Part shown: one piece after another, positions 24,971 to 27,332 of the stretch | How the letters are laid out: each line of letters opens with the position of its first letter | Numbering within the stretch: position 1 is the stretch's first letter | Assembly (NCBI GenBank): GCA_026391115.1 | Contig: JAPLER010000067.1 | Span: forward strand, 1 to 27,332 | Direction: 5' to 3' | DNA: 27,332 nt | From: Bacteroidota bacterium | Lineage (GTDB): Bacteria > Bacteroidota > Bacteroidia > Chitinophagales > Chitinophagaceae | The notes under the pieces: generated by a model | The model's database searches: none | The model's input: the letters and a program-made list of their open reading frames with translations, nothing else | Told to the model about the DNA's origin: nothing | Program-made: the position numbers and the translations under genes

Positions 24971-25900
24971 TTACTTATTTTTTCTGTAATCTACTTTATC
25001 AATTTTTCCTGCTGCTGTTAATTCTTTATATAAATTATCTAGCAAGCCATTTACAAACTGTCCACTTTGTGGTGTGCTGTATTCTTTTGCCAAATCTATA
25101 TATTCATTAATAGTAACTTTTGTAGGAATGGTTTCAAAATACAACAATTCACTTAAGCCCATTTGCAAAATAATTAAGTCTAAAGATGCAATTCTATCTA
25201 CATCCCAATTCTTCAATTTTGGCGAAATGTATTCTAATAAATGGTCTTTCTTTTCTAAACAAGTATTTAATAAAAGTTTAGCAAAACTCCATTTATCAGC
25301 ATCAAGCATATTTATCATTTCAAGGCTTTGAGGTCTTGATAAATAGGCATTTAATAAACTCAATAACATTTCAATATCGTCATCCCAATTGGCAAATTTA
25401 TCTTCGCAATAAGATACAAATACATCTGACTGTAACATTATGTTATTGAATATTAAACTCAATATGGCTACGTCTTCTTTTTTACCTCTAGCTTCAATAG
25501 CAATATATTGTTTGTATTCATCTGTTTCGGTAAGTTGTAGGTACAATTTTCTTGTAATATCGTCATCAACTACCAAATTAGTTTTGTATTGTTCAACTGC
25601 AATTTTATAGCTAACATTTTCAAGTATTTGCCACAACATGATATTGCCAGCAATCTTGGTATTTACATTTAAATCTTGTTCTGATGGAACATTTTTAGCA
25701 GCACGGTGTCTTGCATCTCTTTCTGCATACTTTGCAACAGCAAGTACATTGGTTAATAAAAAAACAAAAAGTTCTCTTGTTTTATCAAAATTTCTATCTA
25801 GTGTTTGAACAGGGTTTCTAAATGCTGTAGTATCGCTTGTAGTATCAATTGAATAAAGCAATTGCATCACTTTAATTCTTATGTTTCTTCGTGTTATCAT
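24971..25900 (-). CDS. nusB: Transcription antitermination factor NusB (long Bacteroidota form)
   Basis: A 309-residue protein. NusB acts with NusE in rRNA transcription antitermination and ribosome assembly. The N-terminus ITRRNIRIKVMQLLYSID matches the Arg-rich start of the family. The C-terminal half (DRIASLDLIILQMGLSELL, TKVTINEYIDLAKEYSTP, SGQFVNGLLDNLYKEL) is the standard NusB core, while the middle insertion is typical of the long Bacteroidota version. It heads the operon with the DUF1573 gene and yajC. A -7-type promoter box lies 33 bases upstream. It is intact. Confidence 0.95.
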   Translation of the reverse strand: MITRRNIRIKVMQLLYSIDTTSDTTAFRNPVQTLDRNFDKTRELFVFLLTNVLAVAKYAERDARHRAAKNVPSEQDLNVNTKIAGNIMLWQILENVSYKIAVEQYKTNLVVDDDITRKLYLQLTETDEYKQYIAIEARGKKEDVAILSLIFNNIMLQSDVFVSYCEDKFANWDDDIEMLLSLLNAYLSRPQSLEMINMLDADKWSFAKLLLNTCLEKKDHLLEYISPKLKNWDVDRIASLDLIILQMGLSELLYFETIPTKVTINEYIDLAKEYSTPQSGQFVNGLLDNLYKELTAAGKIDKVDYRKNK

Positions 25901-25932
25901 TACCTATTTAAGAGCTTTATTTTTTGAGGTGG

Positions 25933-25940
25933 CAAATATA
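25933..25940 (-). promoter_or_regulatory. Candidate -7 promoter box (TAnnTTTG) for nusB operon
   Basis: On the minus strand this reads TATATTTG, a full match to the Bacteroidota -7 consensus, 32 bases before the nusB ATG. No clear -33 element. Confidence 0.4.
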
Positions 25941-26012
25941 GGTAGTTGATGATTTGGTTAACTGATAAGTTTATGTGTTCTATGTTTCCATTGCTTCTAA
26001 AAGAAGGAATAA

Positions 26013-26501
26013 TTATCGCAAAACCATTTGTCTATCAGCGTCTAACCGTATTAAAATAAAAATAAGAATGGTGAACGTTAATAAAGAAGAGCCTCCATAA
26101 CTTATCATTGGCAATGTAATACCTGGAGATGGAAACAAACCAATAGTCATTAAAATATTTAATGCAATATGAAAAAACAAAATACTGGCTACACAATAGG
26201 CATACACACGACTAAAAGTACTTCTTTGTCTTTCTGCCATTGTAATTACCCTAAATAAAAAGAAAAGATAAAGACCTAAAAAAGCAATGGAACCTACAAA
26301 TCCAAAAGCTTCGCCAAGAGATGTAAAAATAAAATCTGTGTGTTGTTCTGGTACATATCTGCCACGTGTTTGAGTACCTTTTAAAAAACCTCTTCCATAT
26401 AAACCGCCACTACCAATAGCAATTTTACTTTGTCTTACATTGTAATCATCTGGCTTCTTTTTGGGTTTATCGCCAGCTTTGGCTACATTTTTATTTATGC
26501 A
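26013..26501 (-). CDS. rodA: Rod-shape SEDS protein RodA, 3' fragment of frameshifted gene
   Basis: The C-terminal part of RodA, a SEDS peptidoglycan glycosyltransferase. It reads NVRQSKIAIGSGGLYGRGF, GTQTRGRYVPEQHTDFIFTSLGEAFGFVGS, and, near the end, GLFPSPGITLPMISYGGSS followed by the last transmembrane helix. These are the most conserved RodA motifs. The frame is open from 26501, but the first ATG is at 26240, well inside the domain. It is one base out of register with the upstream fragment. It could not work alone. Confidence 0.88.
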   Translation of the reverse strand, partial: CINKNVAKAGDKPKKKPDDYNVRQSKIAIGSGGLYGRGFLKGTQTRGRYVPEQHTDFIFTSLGEAFGFVGSIAFLGLYLFFLFRVITMAERQRSTFSRVYAYCVASILFFHIALNILMTIGLFPSPGITLPMISYGGSSLLTFTILIFILIRLDADRQMVLR

Positions 26502-27328
26502 TTAAAAATTCTTGTACTTTGATAGCATTTAAAAACATTATTAAAAATAAATGGAACTGCAAATCGTTGAAAACCTACACTAAAAATCCAAATGCCTAAA
26601 ATCCATCGTAATAAAAAACGATTGCGTTTCATTTGCCTGCGTAACACATAAATCAGTAACACAGCAAGTACAGTAAGTGCAATAGCTAGTGTATTGGGTT
26701 CTACAATAATTGATGCAATTAATAAAACACCAACCGACCCTCCAATAATCATTAGTGTTGGAGGTAAACCCTCACGATACATTACTATAAAAAAAGAGGT
26801 GTAAACCAAGCCTAAACCAAGTTCGTGCTGCAATGTAGAAACCAATAATGGAAACAATGCTAAAGCAATAGCTATGATTTGAGAACGTGTATTATTAAAG
26901 TTAGTCTCTTGTCTGGACAAATATTTTGATAAAGCTAGTGCAGTAAATATTTTACAAAGTTCTACAGGTTGTAAATTAAATCCACCACCTAGTGGAATCC
27001 AGCTTTTTGAGCCATTAATTTCTTTGCCAATAACAAATGTGGCAAACATTAGCACTACACCAAATGCATAAAATAAATTGGCAAATGCTGTGAAGAATTT
27101 ACTATCTGCCAATAAAATAAACAATGCAATAACCATTGAAAGCCCAGCAAACATTAACTGTTTACTATAGTTGGTTTTGCCTCCTAAAAAAGTTTGTAGC
27201 AAATCGCTCTCAGGTTTATACTCAACCATAAATATGCATAAAATACCTACAGCCACCAATAAAATATAAATCCATACAGACAACCAGTCTATTGATGAAC
27301 TTACAGTAACATTATTGGTTTTACGCAT
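26495..27328 (-). CDS. rodA: Rod-shape SEDS protein RodA, 5' fragment of frameshifted gene
   Basis: The N-terminal part, 277 codons. RodA polymerises glycan strands in the elongasome that sets rod shape. The start MRKTNNVTV, four bases from the window edge, is plausible. There are at least seven hydrophobic helices. Visible motifs are KEINGSKSWIPLGGGFNLQPVELCK and LVSTLQHELGLGLVYTSFFIVMYREGL. In relatives the second motif usually has Pro after the Gln (QPD/QPE); here it is His. The frame fails after NNVFKCYQSTRIFNA at 26495, and the rest of the protein is in another frame. The mreC/mreD/mrdA genes that often precede rodA would lie outside the window. Confidence 0.87.
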   Translation of the reverse strand: MRKTNNVTVSSSIDWLSVWIYILLVAVGILCIFMVEYKPESDLLQTFLGGKTNYSKQLMFAGLSMVIALFILLADSKFFTAFANLFYAFGVVLMFATFVIGKEINGSKSWIPLGGGFNLQPVELCKIFTALALSKYLSRQETNFNNTRSQIIAIALALFPLLVSTLQHELGLGLVYTSFFIVMYREGLPPTLMIIGGSVGVLLIASIIVEPNTLAIALTVLAVLLIYVLRRQMKRNRFLLRWILGIWIFSVGFQRFAVPFIFNNVFKCYQSTRIFNA

Positions 27329-27332
27329 AAAT

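Noticed and set aside
1..27332. CRISPR array, tRNA, rRNA, insertion sequence or phage genes
   Set aside because: I looked for regularly spaced repeats, tRNA-like cloverleaves, transposase motifs and terminal inverted repeats and saw none; a dedicated search would be needed to exclude weak cases.

Overview
The window looks like chromosomal DNA of an AT-rich Bacteroidota bacterium (roughly one third G+C by eye), most likely from the Chitinophagaceae/Chitinophagales. The clues are a type IX secretion (T9SS) C-terminal sorting domain, a TonB-dependent receptor with a carboxypeptidase-regulatory-like N-terminus, a DUF4369/TlpA-type thioredoxin, a long (~310 aa) NusB, a DUF1573 lipoprotein, almost no Shine-Dalgarno sequences, and several matches to the Bacteroidota -7 promoter box TAnnTTTG. 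I see no rRNA, tRNA, CRISPR array, insertion sequence, phage or plasmid genes.

Layout. 1-1383 (+): two overlapping genes for exported or membrane proteins sharing a glycine-rich PGxGxxYAGxxGE motif; the first is cut by the window edge. 1429-4322 (-): two tandem paralogous trypsin-like (HtrA-type, no PDZ) proteases, the second a lipoprotein. 4402-6171 (+): a small cysteine-rich CWC-like protein and a membrane-anchored papain-like protease with a damaged C-terminus. 6273-9693 (+): a secreted TlpA-like thioredoxin and a SurA-like peptidyl-prolyl isomerase broken by an internal deletion. 9766-11580 (-): typA/bipA, with its start codon destroyed and an internal stop. 11901-15414 (+): an active and an inactive M16 peptidase subunit, the second frameshifted. 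15692-18556 (-): a large BNR/sortilin-like T9SS cargo lipoprotein interrupted by a stop codon. 18681-21183 (-): a TonB-dependent receptor broken by a 46-bp tandem duplication. 21435-23210 (+): a DUF885 lipoprotein. 23197-25900 (-): nusB, a DUF1573 lipoprotein, yajC, a small membrane protein and coaE. 26013-27328 (-): rodA, frameshifted.

Two themes stand out. First, the window is rich in cell-envelope proteolysis and folding functions: two S1 proteases, one C1 protease, two M16 subunits, one DUF885 protein, one parvulin and one thioredoxin. Second, seven genes are interrupted by eight separate lesions of different kinds (two in-frame TAA stops, at least two apparent one- or two-base indels, two apparent internal deletions, one tandem duplication, and a frameshift in rodA). 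They include the housekeeping genes rodA and typA. Either this genome is decaying heavily or the assembly has many consensus errors; sequence alone cannot decide. I found no clearly new defence, mobile or biosynthetic system.
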